Numbered from the stretch's first letter, positions 37,156 through 45,774 are shown. The stretch: 64,000 nt of DNA from Viridibacterium sediminicola (GCF_039631295.1 NZ_JBDIVE010000004.1:124001-188000); one strand, 5' to 3'. The notes: generated from the letters alone by a model not told the origin. Made by a program: numbers and translations.

Positions 37156-38637
37156 ATGCGTGACTTGAAGAATTCCATTGCCGCGTGTCGCACGCTGGCC
37201 GTGGCTGCGCTGTTGAGCCCGGTATTGCTGGCGTGTTCGACGCCGCCCGCGGCGAGCAGCCGCGTTCCCTCGCTGCCCCATCGCCCGCAGCTGAGTGATG
37301 CCCAGGCGGCACGCTACAGCTATGCCGAAGTGCTCAAGGTGACGGGGGCCGTCGGCGCCCTGAAGAATGATCCCTGGGACCCGCTGGCCGATGCCTTCAT
37401 GGCGGGCAAGGCTACGGTGACGGCGGACTACGTGGTCGACAAGAATAGTGCAGCCGACGGCGTCAAGCGCTTCAACAGCATCCAGGCAGCGGTGAACAAG
37501 GCGGTGCTCGATGCTACGGCCGGCGCACGCAGCCAGCGTATTTACATCAGCATCGCGCCGGGCACCTACAGCGAGCTGGTCTACGTGCCGGCGCTGGGCG
37601 CGCCGATCACGCTCTACGGCACCGATGCCGACGCGACCAAAACGCGCATCGCCGTGAACATCGACGCCGGCATGCCCGGTGACGAATACGCCGCCAAGTT
37701 CGGCCCGCAGTTCAAGGATGTCGATGCCAGCATCCAGGCGATGGCCAAGGTGCAGCTCGATCGCGGCAAGAGCGGCATCGGCACCAGCGGTTCGGCGATG
37801 GTGTGGATCAAGAACGATGGCTTCCAGGCCAAGAACATCACCTTCCACAACACCTACAACGCCAATCGCGGCGCTTGCAAGGAAGCGCTCAACGCGCTGG
37901 GCCAGTGCCCCACCGGCAACCACCAGGCGGTGGCTTTCCTGATCGACGCGGCTGACAAGGTCTACGTCGAGAACGGTCGCTTCCAGAGCTACCAGGACAC
38001 GCTGTACTTCAAGTCCAGCGGCGTCGGCAAGACCAATCGCTCGTTCTACAACAACTCCTATGTCGAGGGCGATGTGGACTTCATCTTCGGTCGTGCCACC
38101 GGCTACTTCCGCAAGACCGAGATCAAGTCGCTGGGCGTACGCAGCGCGTCGGTCTTTGCCACCGCGCCGAGCACCAATATCGGCACGCCTTACGGCATCG
38201 TCTTCGATGACTGCAACTTCACCAGCGACGGCAAGGGCGTTGCGGCGACCGGCGACACCTATCTGGCGCGCCAGTGGTTCGAAGGTCAGCGCTGCAGCCC
38301 CTACGGCAATGATCGCGACAAGTGCAGCATCGATGCGAGCAATAGCGCCGCAGTGACGGCCACGGTGATCCGCAAGGAGAACATCGAAACCGTTGGCAAG
38401 ACCATCGTGATGAACTCGCGTCTGGGCGCGCACATCAACAAGCGCGGCTGGGCGGACTGGGAAGGCGATCCGGCCAAGACTTCGTTCCGCAAGGCGACCT
38501 ACAGCTCCGACGTGTTCTTCGACAATCTGCAGGCGGCTGGCAAGAATCCCGCCGCGCTGGGCTACAGCAAGCCGCAGCCGGTCGAGTACTTCCTCGCCGA
38601 GTACAACAACAGCGGTCCGGGCGCCTCGCCGAACTGA
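37156..38637 (+). CDS. Pectinesterase lipoprotein (PemB-like, CE8 family)
   Basis: A 493-residue carbohydrate esterase family 8 enzyme that demethylates pectin. The lipobox LLACS suggests an outer-membrane lipoprotein, as in Dickeya PemB. The right-handed beta-helix motifs are intact: GTYSELVYVP, GSAMVWIKNDGFQAKNITFHNTY, the catalytic QDTLYF, GDVDFIFGRATGYF (second Asp) and ARQWFEG, where W and R bind substrate. ATG 37156 has an AAGGAGGAG ribosome site. No other pectin genes are in the window. A strong terminator follows. Confidence 0.92.
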   Translation: MRDLKNSIAACRTLAVAALLSPVLLACSTPPAASSRVPSLPHRPQLSDAQAARYSYAEVLKVTGAVGALKNDPWDPLADAFMAGKATVTADYVVDKNSAADGVKRFNSIQAAVNKAVLDATAGARSQRIYISIAPGTYSELVYVPALGAPITLYGTDADATKTRIAVNIDAGMPGDEYAAKFGPQFKDVDASIQAMAKVQLDRGKSGIGTSGSAMVWIKNDGFQAKNITFHNTYNANRGACKEALNALGQCPTGNHQAVAFLIDAADKVYVENGRFQSYQDTLYFKSSGVGKTNRSFYNNSYVEGDVDFIFGRATGYFRKTEIKSLGVRSASVFATAPSTNIGTPYGIVFDDCNFTSDGKGVAATGDTYLARQWFEGQRCSPYGNDRDKCSIDASNSAAVTATVIRKENIETVGKTIVMNSRLGAHINKRGWADWEGDPAKTSFRKATYSSDVFFDNLQAAGKNPAALGYSKPQPVEYFLAEYNNSGPGASPN

Positions 38638-38657
38638 GTCGTGTCGTACTGAGCCGA

Positions 38658-38681
38658 GGGCCGCCGTGTGCGGCCCTTTTT
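38658..38681 (+). terminator. Rho-independent terminator after the pectinesterase gene
   Basis: GGGCCGC (38658-38664), a 5-base loop, GCGGCCC (38670-38676) and five T residues (38677-38681). It is 20 bp downstream of the pectinesterase stop and also close to the end of the convergent YebB-like gene. Confidence 0.9.
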
Positions 38682-38699
38682 CCTGGCGCGCCATGGTCT

Positions 38700-39239
38700 T
38701 CAGCCCAGCACGGTCTTGAGCTGCGGGCAGCGCAGCTGGCTGGCCGGGGTGATCGTCTCGCGCTGCCAGGGAATGCGCCCGAAGAACCACAGGCGCCAGA
38801 AGCCCAGCGGCGCCTGGGGATTGCTGCCGAGCAATTCGGCAAAGGTCTCGATGCGGCCGATTTCCACGCCGCAGGCCTCGAACAGCACCTCGCGGACGAA
38901 CTTGGAGCAGAACTGGCGGCGGGCACGCAGCGCAAATCCGGTGTGATAGAAGCTGCCCAGGCGTTCGGCCACCGCCACCTGCAAGCGCGCCTGCTGCGCG
39001 GCATCCAAACCCTGCGGCAGGCGTCGCACGACGTAGCGGCCGTTTTCGGAGCGCGCCACAAAGGCGCTGAAGCTGCGCAATCGCGCACGCGGCACGCAGC
39101 TCTCAGCCACCAGCCATTCGCCATCGCGCTGGCCGACGACCACGCCTACGTGATTGGTCCAGCTTTGCGTGGTGTCGGCCACCTTGCAGAACAGCGCGGC
39201 GGGAATGCGCGTGAAGACCACATCGCCAATCTCCAGCAT
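38700..39239 (-). CDS. YebB/YiiX-like permuted papain-fold (NlpC/P60-type) protein
   Basis: A roughly 180-residue protein close to E. coli YebB: IGDVVFTRIPAALFCKVAD, SWTNHVGVVVGQRDGEWLVAES, FYHTGFALRARRQFCSKFV, then IETFAELLGSNPQAPLGFWRLWFFGRIPWQRETITPASQL. The presumed catalytic His is in NHVGVVV and the Cys in FCSKFV (permuted order). The substrate is unknown (amide or lipid hydrolase). I chose ATG 39239 because an ArsR-type operator lies just upstream; ATG 39284 inside that operator is the alternative. It is preceded by an arsR gene. Confidence 0.8.
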   Translation of the reverse strand: MLEIGDVVFTRIPAALFCKVADTTQSWTNHVGVVVGQRDGEWLVAESCVPRARLRSFSAFVARSENGRYVVRRLPQGLDAAQQARLQVAVAERLGSFYHTGFALRARRQFCSKFVREVLFEACGVEIGRIETFAELLGSNPQAPLGFWRLWFFGRIPWQRETITPASQLRCPQLKTVLG

Positions 39240-39267
39240 CAAGCCCGGGGATGCAGTGTCTTTTAAG

Positions 39268-39289
39268 TCGATATGTTTAAGCATTTCGA
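39268..39289 (-). promoter_or_regulatory. ArsR operator upstream of the YebB-like gene
   Basis: TCGATAT-N8-ATTTCGA has the same spacing and near-identical arms as the operator in the arsR promoter at 39622-39643. A TTGCCT element upstream on the minus strand suggests a second promoter here. The neighbouring gene may thus be controlled by the ArsR protein independently of read-through. Confidence 0.6.
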
Positions 39290-39308
39290 TATATTGAGGC
39301 AAAAAAAT

Positions 39309-39620
39309 TTACAGGGCGTTTTCCAGGTAGTCGCAGACATCCCCGAAAACCTCTTGCAGAAAAGCCTTGTTGATCCAGAAGAAGACTTCCTTGCCGACTT
39401 TCTCCGAACCGAGCACACCGGCCTCGCGCAGGATCTTGAGGTGATGCGAGACCGTCGAGCGGCTCAGCGTCGACACCTCGACCAGCTGGCCAACATTGAG
39501 CCTCTCGCCCGGCTCGAAACTCAGCACCAGGCGCTGGCGATGTTCGTCGCCCAGGGCTTCGAAAACGCGGGCCATGTGTTGCCACTGGGCGGGGATTGCA
39601 CGGGAGTAATCACGGTTCAT
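39309..39620 (-). CDS. ArsR family transcriptional regulator
   Basis: A roughly 103-residue winged-helix regulator: ARVFEALGDEHRQRLVLSFEPGERLNVGQLVEVSTLSRSTVSHHLKILREAGVLGSEKVGKEVFFWINKAFLQEVF. No metal-binding cysteine motif of ArsR/SmtB type is visible, so it may sense something other than metals. ATG 39620 is chosen because the promoter -10 ends 6 bp upstream, which would give a leaderless mRNA. The longer open frame runs through promoter and operator. Confidence 0.85.
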   Translation of the reverse strand: MNRDYSRAIPAQWQHMARVFEALGDEHRQRLVLSFEPGERLNVGQLVEVSTLSRSTVSHHLKILREAGVLGSEKVGKEVFFWINKAFLQEVFGDVCDYLENAL

Positions 39621-39621
39621 G

Positions 39622-39655
39622 TCGAAATAATCAAACATTTCGATATGTGTGTCAA
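39622..39655 (-). promoter_or_regulatory. arsR promoter with overlapping operator
   Basis: On the minus strand TTGACA (39650-39655) is followed after 17 bp by GATTAT (39627-39632). The inverted repeat TCGAAAT-N8-ATTTCGA (39622-39643) covers the -10 and half the spacer, a typical repressor site. The expected transcription start falls on the ATG at 39620. Confidence 0.75.
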
Positions 39656-39750
39656 GCGTGAGGACGAATCTCGATTTTTCGTGACTTCTCAGTGCCCGCT
39701 GCTTCGACCTATCTGGCACGCCAGGCCAGCAACTGCTCCAGTACGGCCAA

Positions 39751-40236
39751 TCAGATTTTCAGGCCGATGATTTCCTGCAAGGCATGCAGACTGGTTTGCA
39801 GGCGTACCGCTGCACGATCACCGGCGAACAGGTGTCGCTCGCTATGCACGTGTTCACCAGGCCAGGCCCAGGCCAGACACACGGTACCGACCGGCTTGTC
39901 GGCAGTGCCGCCGCCGGGACCGGCAATGCCCGAGACGGCGACGGCAATATCGGCATGGCTGTGGGCCAGCGCACCGAGCGCCATCTCGCGTACCGTCGCT
40001 TCGCTGACCGCGCCATGCTGCGCCAGGGTGCTTGCCTGCACGCCGAGCAGCTCCATCTTTGCTTCATTGGAATAGGTCACGAAGCCGCGTTCAAACCATG
40101 CGCTGCTGCCGGCGATCTCGGTGATGGCGGCGGCGATCAGGCCGCCGGTGCAGGATTCGGCGGTCGCCAGGCGCAGGCCGCGCGCCTGCAGCCACAAGCC
40201 GCATTGTTCAGCGAGCTGGATCAGCTGCGCTTCCAT
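39751..40236 (-). CDS. pncC: Nicotinamide-nucleotide amidohydrolase (CinA C-terminal domain)
   Basis: A 161-residue stand-alone CinA C-terminal domain: LATAESCTGGLIAAAITEIAGSSAWFERGFVTYSNEAK, GAVSEATVREMALGAL, and AVSGIAGPGGGTADKPVGTVCLAW. PncC converts NMN to nicotinate mononucleotide in pyridine-nucleotide salvage. The start ATG 40236 overlaps the pgpA stop by one base, so the two are coupled. Confidence 0.94.
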   Translation of the reverse strand: MEAQLIQLAEQCGLWLQARGLRLATAESCTGGLIAAAITEIAGSSAWFERGFVTYSNEAKMELLGVQASTLAQHGAVSEATVREMALGALAHSHADIAVAVSGIAGPGGGTADKPVGTVCLAWAWPGEHVHSERHLFAGDRAAVRLQTSLHALQEIIGLKI

Positions 40237-40718
40237 CAGGCGAGCACCTGTGCGGCGATGAGCAGGACCAGCAGGCTGTAGCCTGCCGCCAGCAGATCGT
40301 CGAACATCACGCCGAAGCCGTTTTTCAGGCGCGCATCGGCAACGCGGATCGGCCAGGGCTTGAGGATGTCGAAGAAGCGGAAGCTGATCAGGGCGGCCAG
40401 CTGCCAGGGCCAGCTGGCGGGCACCAGCCACTGCACCAGCCACAGGGCGACGAATTCATCCCACACGATGCCGCCGTGATCGACCACGCCCAGCGCTTTG
40501 CCGGTGTGACTCACCGCGACGCAGCCGAGTGCAAAACAGGCCAGCAGGAACAGGCCGAACCAGGCCGGCGGCACCATCAGCACCAGCAGCGGGTAGAGCA
40601 GCCAGGCCAGCACGCTGCCCACCGTGCCGGGGGCCTTGGGCGAGAGGCCGCTGCCAAAGCCCAGCGACAGCAGGTGGGCGGGATGTGAGCAAAGCAGCTG
40701 AAAGGTGGGGCGTGACAT
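40236..40718 (-). CDS. pgpA: Phosphatidylglycerophosphatase A
   Basis: A 160-residue membrane phosphatase that makes phosphatidylglycerol from PGP. The signatures GFGSGLSPKAPGTVGSVLAW, DHGGIVWDEFVALWL, SFRFFDILKPWPIRVAD and FGVMFDDLLAAGYSLL are all present. It is transcribed with pncC. In many relatives this pair follows thiL; here thiL is 10 kb away. Confidence 0.94.
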   Translation of the reverse strand: MSRPTFQLLCSHPAHLLSLGFGSGLSPKAPGTVGSVLAWLLYPLLVLMVPPAWFGLFLLACFALGCVAVSHTGKALGVVDHGGIVWDEFVALWLVQWLVPASWPWQLAALISFRFFDILKPWPIRVADARLKNGFGVMFDDLLAAGYSLLVLLIAAQVLA

Positions 40719-40873
40719 CGTGATGAGCAGTAATCAGGGCAGGCGCAAGCTTACGTCAAACTGGGCCGCATGCCTGCGTCAGAACAATTTGCAACATCGC
40801 GCTGATTGCGATGCGCGCCAGCAGGCGCAATACTTCGCCTGATGCTTATGCTGCTGTTGCGCTGGAGAGTTTC

Positions 40874-41494
40874 ATGTCACTGATCCGTACTGCTGTTGTT
40901 CCACGCTTTCTTGTCCTGAGCACGACCTGGCTGGCTTTGAGCGGCTGCGCGCTGAGCCAGCTTGATGCGCAATGGGTCGATGGCCAGGCGGCCGGGACTT
41001 CGTTCGCGGGCAGCAAGGTGCTGGTCGTCTGCGATGCGGCCGAACCGACCGTGCGGCGCATCTGCGAGGATCAGCTGGCGCTGCAGCTGCGTGCGGCGGG
41101 CCTCGAACCGCTGAGCAGCGATGCCACGGCGGTGATCAGCCCGAACCCCGCCGAGCGCAATCTCGCCGCCGCCAAAAGCCTGGGCGCGCAGGCGATTTTC
41201 CATGCCGTGATTTTCTCGCGCAGCATCCTCACGCAGTCTTCGCCGATGTTCACGATGGGCATGGAGACCGGGCGCTGGCGGCGTGGCTGGGGCATGGGCA
41301 TGGACTTCCCTTACGAGCCGGTGCGTGAGCTGGGCACGGCGTATTCCAGCGACAACACCTTGAGCAGTGGCACGACCGGCAAGGCGATCTGGTCGGGCAA
41401 GGTGTCTACCGTCAGCTCGCAGGACATCAGCCAGCAGATTGCGGAACTGAGCCGCACCGCCGTGGCCTCGGCGCGCAAGGCCGGCTTTCTCTGA
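40874..41494 (+). CDS. Unrecognised lipoprotein
   Basis: A 206-residue lipoprotein with lipobox LSGCA. The mature part has VLVVCDAAEPTVRRICEDQLALQLRAAGLEPLSS, then a strand/helix pattern reminiscent of outer-membrane assembly or DUF4136-like lipoproteins, and a methionine/glycine-rich stretch (METGRWRRGWGMGMDFPYEP). The function is unknown. ATG 40874 follows a GGAGAG ribosome site; the in-frame GTG upstream is less likely. The gene ends directly next to the convergent ptsI. Confidence 0.7.
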   Translation: MSLIRTAVVPRFLVLSTTWLALSGCALSQLDAQWVDGQAAGTSFAGSKVLVVCDAAEPTVRRICEDQLALQLRAAGLEPLSSDATAVISPNPAERNLAAAKSLGAQAIFHAVIFSRSILTQSSPMFTMGMETGRWRRGWGMGMDFPYEPVRELGTAYSSDNTLSSGTTGKAIWSGKVSTVSSQDISQQIAELSRTAVASARKAGFL

Positions 41495-43213
41495 TCAGAG
41501 ACGCTCGACGGCTTCGCTGATCTTGTCTGCCTCGTCGTAGCGCAGCAAGCGCATCACCTTGGGGGTGAGTTCCTTGCTGTCGGCGCGCAGGACTTCCTGT
41601 TTCACTTCGAGGATCTGCGTCGGGTGCATCGAGAAGCTGCGCAGCCCCATGCCCAGCAACAGGCGCGTGTAGCGCGCATCACCGGCCATCTCACCGCATA
41701 CCGACACCGGCACGCCCGTCTTGGCGCCGGTGACGATGGTCTGTGCGATCAGGCGCAGCACCGCAGGGTGCAGCGGGTTGTAGAGGTGGGCGACGGCCTC
41801 GTCGGTGCGGTCGATGGCCAGGGTGTACTGGATCAGGTCATTGGTGCCGATCGACAGGAACTGCAGGCGCTTGATGAACACCCCCAGCGACAGCGCAGCA
41901 GCTGGAATCTCGATCATGCCGCCGACGGCGATGTGCTCGTCGAACTTCACTTTCTCGGCGCGCAGCTGCGCCTTGGCCAGCGCCAGCGCGCTCAGGGTGG
42001 CGTCGATCTCGTGCGCGTGGGCCAGCATCGGCACGAGGATCTGCACCTTGCCGTAGTGCGAGGCACGCAGCAGGGCCCGCAGCTGGGTGAGGAACATCTG
42101 CGGCTCGGACAGGCTGTAGCGGATCGCACGCAGGCCCAGCGCCGGATTGGTCTCGATGCGCGGGCCGCCGGACTTGAGCGGCTTGTCCGAACCGATGTCC
42201 AGTGTGCGGATGGTCACCGGCTTGCCATTCATCGCCTTGGCCACCGCGCGGTAGGCCTCGAACTGTTCTTCCTCGCCGGGCAGTACGTCGCGATTCATGA
42301 ACAGGAATTCGGTGCGGAACAGGCCGACGCCGTCTGCCTCGACCGCCCGTACCTGGGCGGCATCGCCGGGCAGTTCGATGTTCGCTTGCAACGACACCAT
42401 CTCGCCATCCAGGGTGGCCGAGCGGGTGCTGCGCAGGCGCTTGAGCTTGGAGCGCTCCAGCTCCAGCTCGGTGCGGCGCAGGCGGTACTCTTCGAGCACG
42501 CGTTCATCGGGATCGACGATGACCACGCCGCGAGCGCCATCGACGATGACGATATCGTTTTCGCGCACCACGTGGCGCACATGGCGCAGGCCGACCACGG
42601 CAGGAATGCCGAGGCTGCGTGCGACGATCGCGGTGTGCGAGGTGGCGCCGCCGACATCGGTGACAAAGCCTGCGATCTGGTTGTTCTTGAAGTGGATGGT
42701 GTCCGCCGGTGACAGATCATGTGCCACCACGATGGTGCCCAGACCATCCTGCTGCTTGCCCGGCACCGAGCCCGGATGACCGAGCAGCACCTTGAGCAGG
42801 CGCTCGACCACCTGCACTACATCAGCCTTGCGTTCGCGCAGGTAAGCGTCTTCAATGGCCTCGAACTGCTCGACCACCTGTTCCATCTGCTGCACCAGCG
42901 CCCACTCGGCATTGCAGCGCCGCTCGCGCACCAGGCGGCGGGCGGCATCGACCAGCATCGGATCATCGAGCAGCAAGGTGTGCAGATCGACGAAGGCAGT
43001 CAGTTCAGACTGCGCCGCAGTCGATGTCTCGCGCAGCGCGCGCAGTTCGAAATGTACCTTGGCTGCCGCGTCGTCCAGACGGATCACTTCCGCCTCGACA
43101 TGGCGCGGCGCGATCAGGAAATGATTGACCTCCAGCAGCGCATGCGACACCAGGTGGGCGTGGCCAATGGAGATGCCTTGCGAAACGGGGAGACCATGGA
43201 TGACAAAGGGCAT
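41495..43213 (-). CDS. ptsI: PEP-protein phosphotransferase (PTS enzyme I)
   Basis: A 572-residue enzyme I that phosphorylates HPr from PEP. The N-terminal HPr-binding region contains the active-site histidine motif GGATSHTAIVARSLGIPAVVG. The C-terminal PEP-binding barrel has GLFRTEFLFMNRD, SDKPLKSGGPRIETNPALGLRAIR, MIEIPAAAL, FSIGTNDLIQYTLAIDRTDE-type sequence (here FLSIGTNDLIQYT) and PVSVCGEMAGD. It follows ptsH after 6 bp. Confidence 0.95.
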   Translation of the reverse strand: MPFVIHGLPVSQGISIGHAHLVSHALLEVNHFLIAPRHVEAEVIRLDDAAAKVHFELRALRETSTAAQSELTAFVDLHTLLLDDPMLVDAARRLVRERRCNAEWALVQQMEQVVEQFEAIEDAYLRERKADVVQVVERLLKVLLGHPGSVPGKQQDGLGTIVVAHDLSPADTIHFKNNQIAGFVTDVGGATSHTAIVARSLGIPAVVGLRHVRHVVRENDIVIVDGARGVVIVDPDERVLEEYRLRRTELELERSKLKRLRSTRSATLDGEMVSLQANIELPGDAAQVRAVEADGVGLFRTEFLFMNRDVLPGEEEQFEAYRAVAKAMNGKPVTIRTLDIGSDKPLKSGGPRIETNPALGLRAIRYSLSEPQMFLTQLRALLRASHYGKVQILVPMLAHAHEIDATLSALALAKAQLRAEKVKFDEHIAVGGMIEIPAAALSLGVFIKRLQFLSIGTNDLIQYTLAIDRTDEAVAHLYNPLHPAVLRLIAQTIVTGAKTGVPVSVCGEMAGDARYTRLLLGMGLRSFSMHPTQILEVKQEVLRADSKELTPKVMRLLRYDEADKISEAVERL

Positions 43214-43219
43214 CGGCGT

Positions 43220-43489
43220 TTACTCGCGCTCTCCGAAACGACTGGCGATCAGTTCGACGATGGCCTGCAGCGCCGCTTCGGCATCTTCACCTTCAGTTTC
43301 GATGGTCAGGCGCGTGCCCTGCGCAGCGGCCAGCATCATCACGCCCATGATGCTTTTGGCATTGACGCGGCGACCCTGGCGCTCCAGCCAGACCTCACTG
43401 CGGAACTGGGTGGCCAGCTGGGTCAGCTTGGCCGAGGGGCGGGCGTGTAGCCCGAGACGGTTGGAAATCTCCGCTTCTGCGCGTGGCAT
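43220..43489 (-). CDS. ptsH: PTS phosphocarrier protein HPr
   Basis: An 89-residue HPr with the active-site histidine in NRLGLHARPSAKLTQLA (His16 region) and the serine region VNAKSIMGVMMLAAAQGTRLTIETEG. The usual upstream EIIA gene is absent; the 288 bp before it contain no recognisable EIIA. Such incomplete PTS sets in proteobacteria often serve regulation rather than sugar uptake. Confidence 0.94.
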   Translation of the reverse strand: MPRAEAEISNRLGLHARPSAKLTQLATQFRSEVWLERQGRRVNAKSIMGVMMLAAAQGTRLTIETEGEDAEAALQAIVELIASRFGERE

Positions 43490-43777
43490 TTAATACTCCT
43501 GATTCGCCTTCGATTGCATTACGCCACCACTTGCTGCCTGATGGTCTTGAGGGCGGCCCCGGGAAGATCGGTCTCCCGGCCATGCTGCACGGCAGCAGCG
43601 CATGGCTGGTCCGGGCAGTACCGGCGGCATCGAGTCATTCGAGGCAGCCCCTGAGTCTTGAATCCTGTCACCGTCAATATCGCGCCTGTCGCAGCAGGTC
43701 AAGCTGTGCAGCAGCATTGGCAGCTACGTGCCGACAGTCGTTGCGGCAAGCGCGTGGGCGAGCGTCTCGCATGACGC
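43490..43777. other. Gap upstream of ptsH, no EIIA gene found
   Basis: In related genomes a mannose-type EIIA gene often lies here. I see no EIIA motifs in any frame. A 32-codon minus-strand frame at 43674-43772 begins 5 bp after apbE and encodes a Cys/Arg-rich peptide (MRDARPRACRNDCRHVAA); it could be a small real gene but I do not recognise it. Confidence 0.3.
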
Positions 43778-44851
43778 TCAATTTACCACTTCATCAGCGT
43801 GTCTGCCTTCGCTCCAGCGCAATCTTGCCTGCATTGCCTGGGTGACCTGGATGCGGCCAGTGCCATCGACGCGCAGCACATGCTGGATATCCATGCGTTG
43901 TGCCATCGCGCGCCAGCCGTCTGCTCCGCCGAGAAACACCGGTTTGCTGGTGACGTCGGACAACATGCCAGCATGCGCGCGCGGCGTGACCAGTACGGTG
44001 ACCGCTTCTGTCCCTTCTGCAGGTCGACCGCTGCGCGGATCGATGAGGTGACTGTAGCGCTGCCCGCCGAGTTCGAAAAAGCGCTGGTAGTCGCCCGAGG
44101 TGCCGACGGCTTCGCCGTCGTACAAAGACAAACTGGCGATGGCGCCGCTGCCGCGCGGATCCTGGATGCCGACCTGCCAGGGCTGATCGCCCTTCTTGCC
44201 CAGCGCCATGACGTTGCCGCCGATGTTGATCAGCGCATTGTGCACGCCGTGCGCGTGCAGGATGGCGGCCGCCTGGTCCAGCGCCCAGCCTTTGGCGATG
44301 CCGCCCAGATCCAGCGCGATGGCCGGGTTGTGGCACTGCAAGGTATTACCTGCGAAGCTGATCTGCGCGACCTGCGGATGCGCCGCCAGCAGCGCCTTGA
44401 TCTCGCTGTCGGCGGGCAGGCGCGGGGTGAAGGTGTCGGCGTGAAAGCCCCACAGCTCGATCAGCTTGCCGATGGCCGGTTCAAACAGCTGCTTGCTGCG
44501 CTGCGCGAAGTCCTGCGAGGCGCGGATCAAGCCGGCCATCTCGGCCGTCACTTGCAGCGGCTTGCCGCTCTGGCAGGCGGCCGTCACCGCAGTCAGCTGT
44601 GAGGGCTGCCAGGCGTGGTAGGTCTGGTGGATGCGGTCGAACTCGCGCAGCACGGCTGCCAGCGCGTCCTGCGCCTGTTGTTCGGCCACGCCAGCGCTGA
44701 GTACTTCGACACGGGTACCGAACACATAGGATTCCTGGCGGACCAGGGGGTTGCGATCACAAGCCACCAACAACAAGCAGGCCGCCAGGCTGATCAGCAG
44801 ATACAGGGCGATGTGACGCAGATGGGTACGAGGGGATGCAGCAGGCAACAT
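43778..44851 (-). CDS. apbE: FAD:protein FMN transferase (ApbE), lipoprotein
   Basis: A 357-residue exported flavin transferase that attaches FMN to threonine residues of target proteins such as NqrB/NqrC or RnfG. The lipobox VACD follows an N-terminal helix. The motifs FGTRVEVLS, DLGGIAKGWALDQAAAIL, LINIGGNVMALG, WQVGIQDPR, GTSGDYQRFFELGGQRYSHLIDPRSGRP and VTPRAHAGMLSDVTSK are diagnostic. No nqr/rnf target genes are in the window. Confidence 0.92.
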   Translation of the reverse strand: MLPAASPRTHLRHIALYLLISLAACLLLVACDRNPLVRQESYVFGTRVEVLSAGVAEQQAQDALAAVLREFDRIHQTYHAWQPSQLTAVTAACQSGKPLQVTAEMAGLIRASQDFAQRSKQLFEPAIGKLIELWGFHADTFTPRLPADSEIKALLAAHPQVAQISFAGNTLQCHNPAIALDLGGIAKGWALDQAAAILHAHGVHNALINIGGNVMALGKKGDQPWQVGIQDPRGSGAIASLSLYDGEAVGTSGDYQRFFELGGQRYSHLIDPRSGRPAEGTEAVTVLVTPRAHAGMLSDVTSKPVFLGGADGWRAMAQRMDIQHVLRVDGTGRIQVTQAMQARLRWSEGRHADEVVN

Positions 44852-44912
44852 GGTGCAATGATAATCCCCGCGCGCAGGCTTGGGGATTGTGGCGATCCGC
44901 TAGATGCTGTGC

Positions 44913-45620
44913 TCAGCGCAGCTGCGGATTGGCGTCGAGCACGCTGTCGCGGAACTGTTGCGCCTGCAAGGTGCTGTCCGCATCGTGTTCGAGAATCGGT
45001 TGTACGCTGCTCAGCAGCTGTACCGCGAAATCCCGTTGGTTGACCGTGACGGCAAACAAGATGCGCAAGGGATTGCGCACCACAACGGCGTGCAGGGCAT
45101 TCTGTTTGTGCAGGTAGCCCAGTTCGAGCAAGAGGCGCGACATCAGCTCGCGGCGCGATGAGCGGGCGACCAATTCATCGCTGACGACAATGATGCCGCC
45201 AGCCAGGGTGAAGGCGCTGGTGCCCAGCGCATGGGTGTCGCGGAATGTCAGCTCATAAGGCAGGACTTCGTTGCCGGGCAGGCGCAGCGCGGCGAATTCG
45301 GCATTGATGGCGCTTTGTTCATCGACCGTCAGCAGGCTTGGCTGCAAGCCGTTGCCGTCCATGCGCTGCAGGGTCTGCACGGCGGCGGCGTACACCCAGG
45401 TGCCCGGAATCCAGCGCGATAGTGTGCTGGTGAAGGTTGGTCCCAGCAGCGAGCCGGCGGCGGTCACCACCAGCGCCAGGCTCAGCAGGCCCAGCAGCAG
45501 CCGGTGGCCCTGGCGCTGCAGCCAGCTTGTCGTGGGCGTGAGCTGGCCTTCGGGGCTGGGCAGATGGGGGGCAGCTGCCGGATCGGGCTCGGGTTTGGGG
45601 GTCTGCATGGGAAGACTCAT
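44913..45620 (-). CDS. Membrane-anchored M48-like protein with a degenerate zinc site
   Basis: A 235-residue protein with a proline-rich cytosolic start, one helix (LLLGLLSLALVVTAAGSLL), and a C-terminal M48/Oma1-like domain. The family-like AFTLAGGIIVVSDELVARSSRRELMSRLLLELGYLHKQNAL corresponds to FALPGG-IVVTDGLL-...-HELGHxxxxH. The HExxH becomes LELGY, so both zinc-binding histidines are lost while the glutamate remains. It is probably a non-catalytic scaffold. ATG 45620 is preferred to the upstream start. Confidence 0.65.
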   Translation of the reverse strand: MSLPMQTPKPEPDPAAAPHLPSPEGQLTPTTSWLQRQGHRLLLGLLSLALVVTAAGSLLGPTFTSTLSRWIPGTWVYAAAVQTLQRMDGNGLQPSLLTVDEQSAINAEFAALRLPGNEVLPYELTFRDTHALGTSAFTLAGGIIVVSDELVARSSRRELMSRLLLELGYLHKQNALHAVVVRNPLRILFAVTVNQRDFAVQLLSSVQPILEHDADSTLQAQQFRDSVLDANPQLR

Positions 45621-45774
45621 GACCAAAACATATCTCCAGTGCGTGCTGTTGTGCACGTCCAATGCCGGAATTATGCGTAGTGGATCACGCTGGCCCCGAA
45701 AATTGCCCTTTGGTACAGGCGCCGATTGTTAAGAAGTGTCATGCCGGCGCAGCAAGTCCAGGGGCGGCCTTGTC

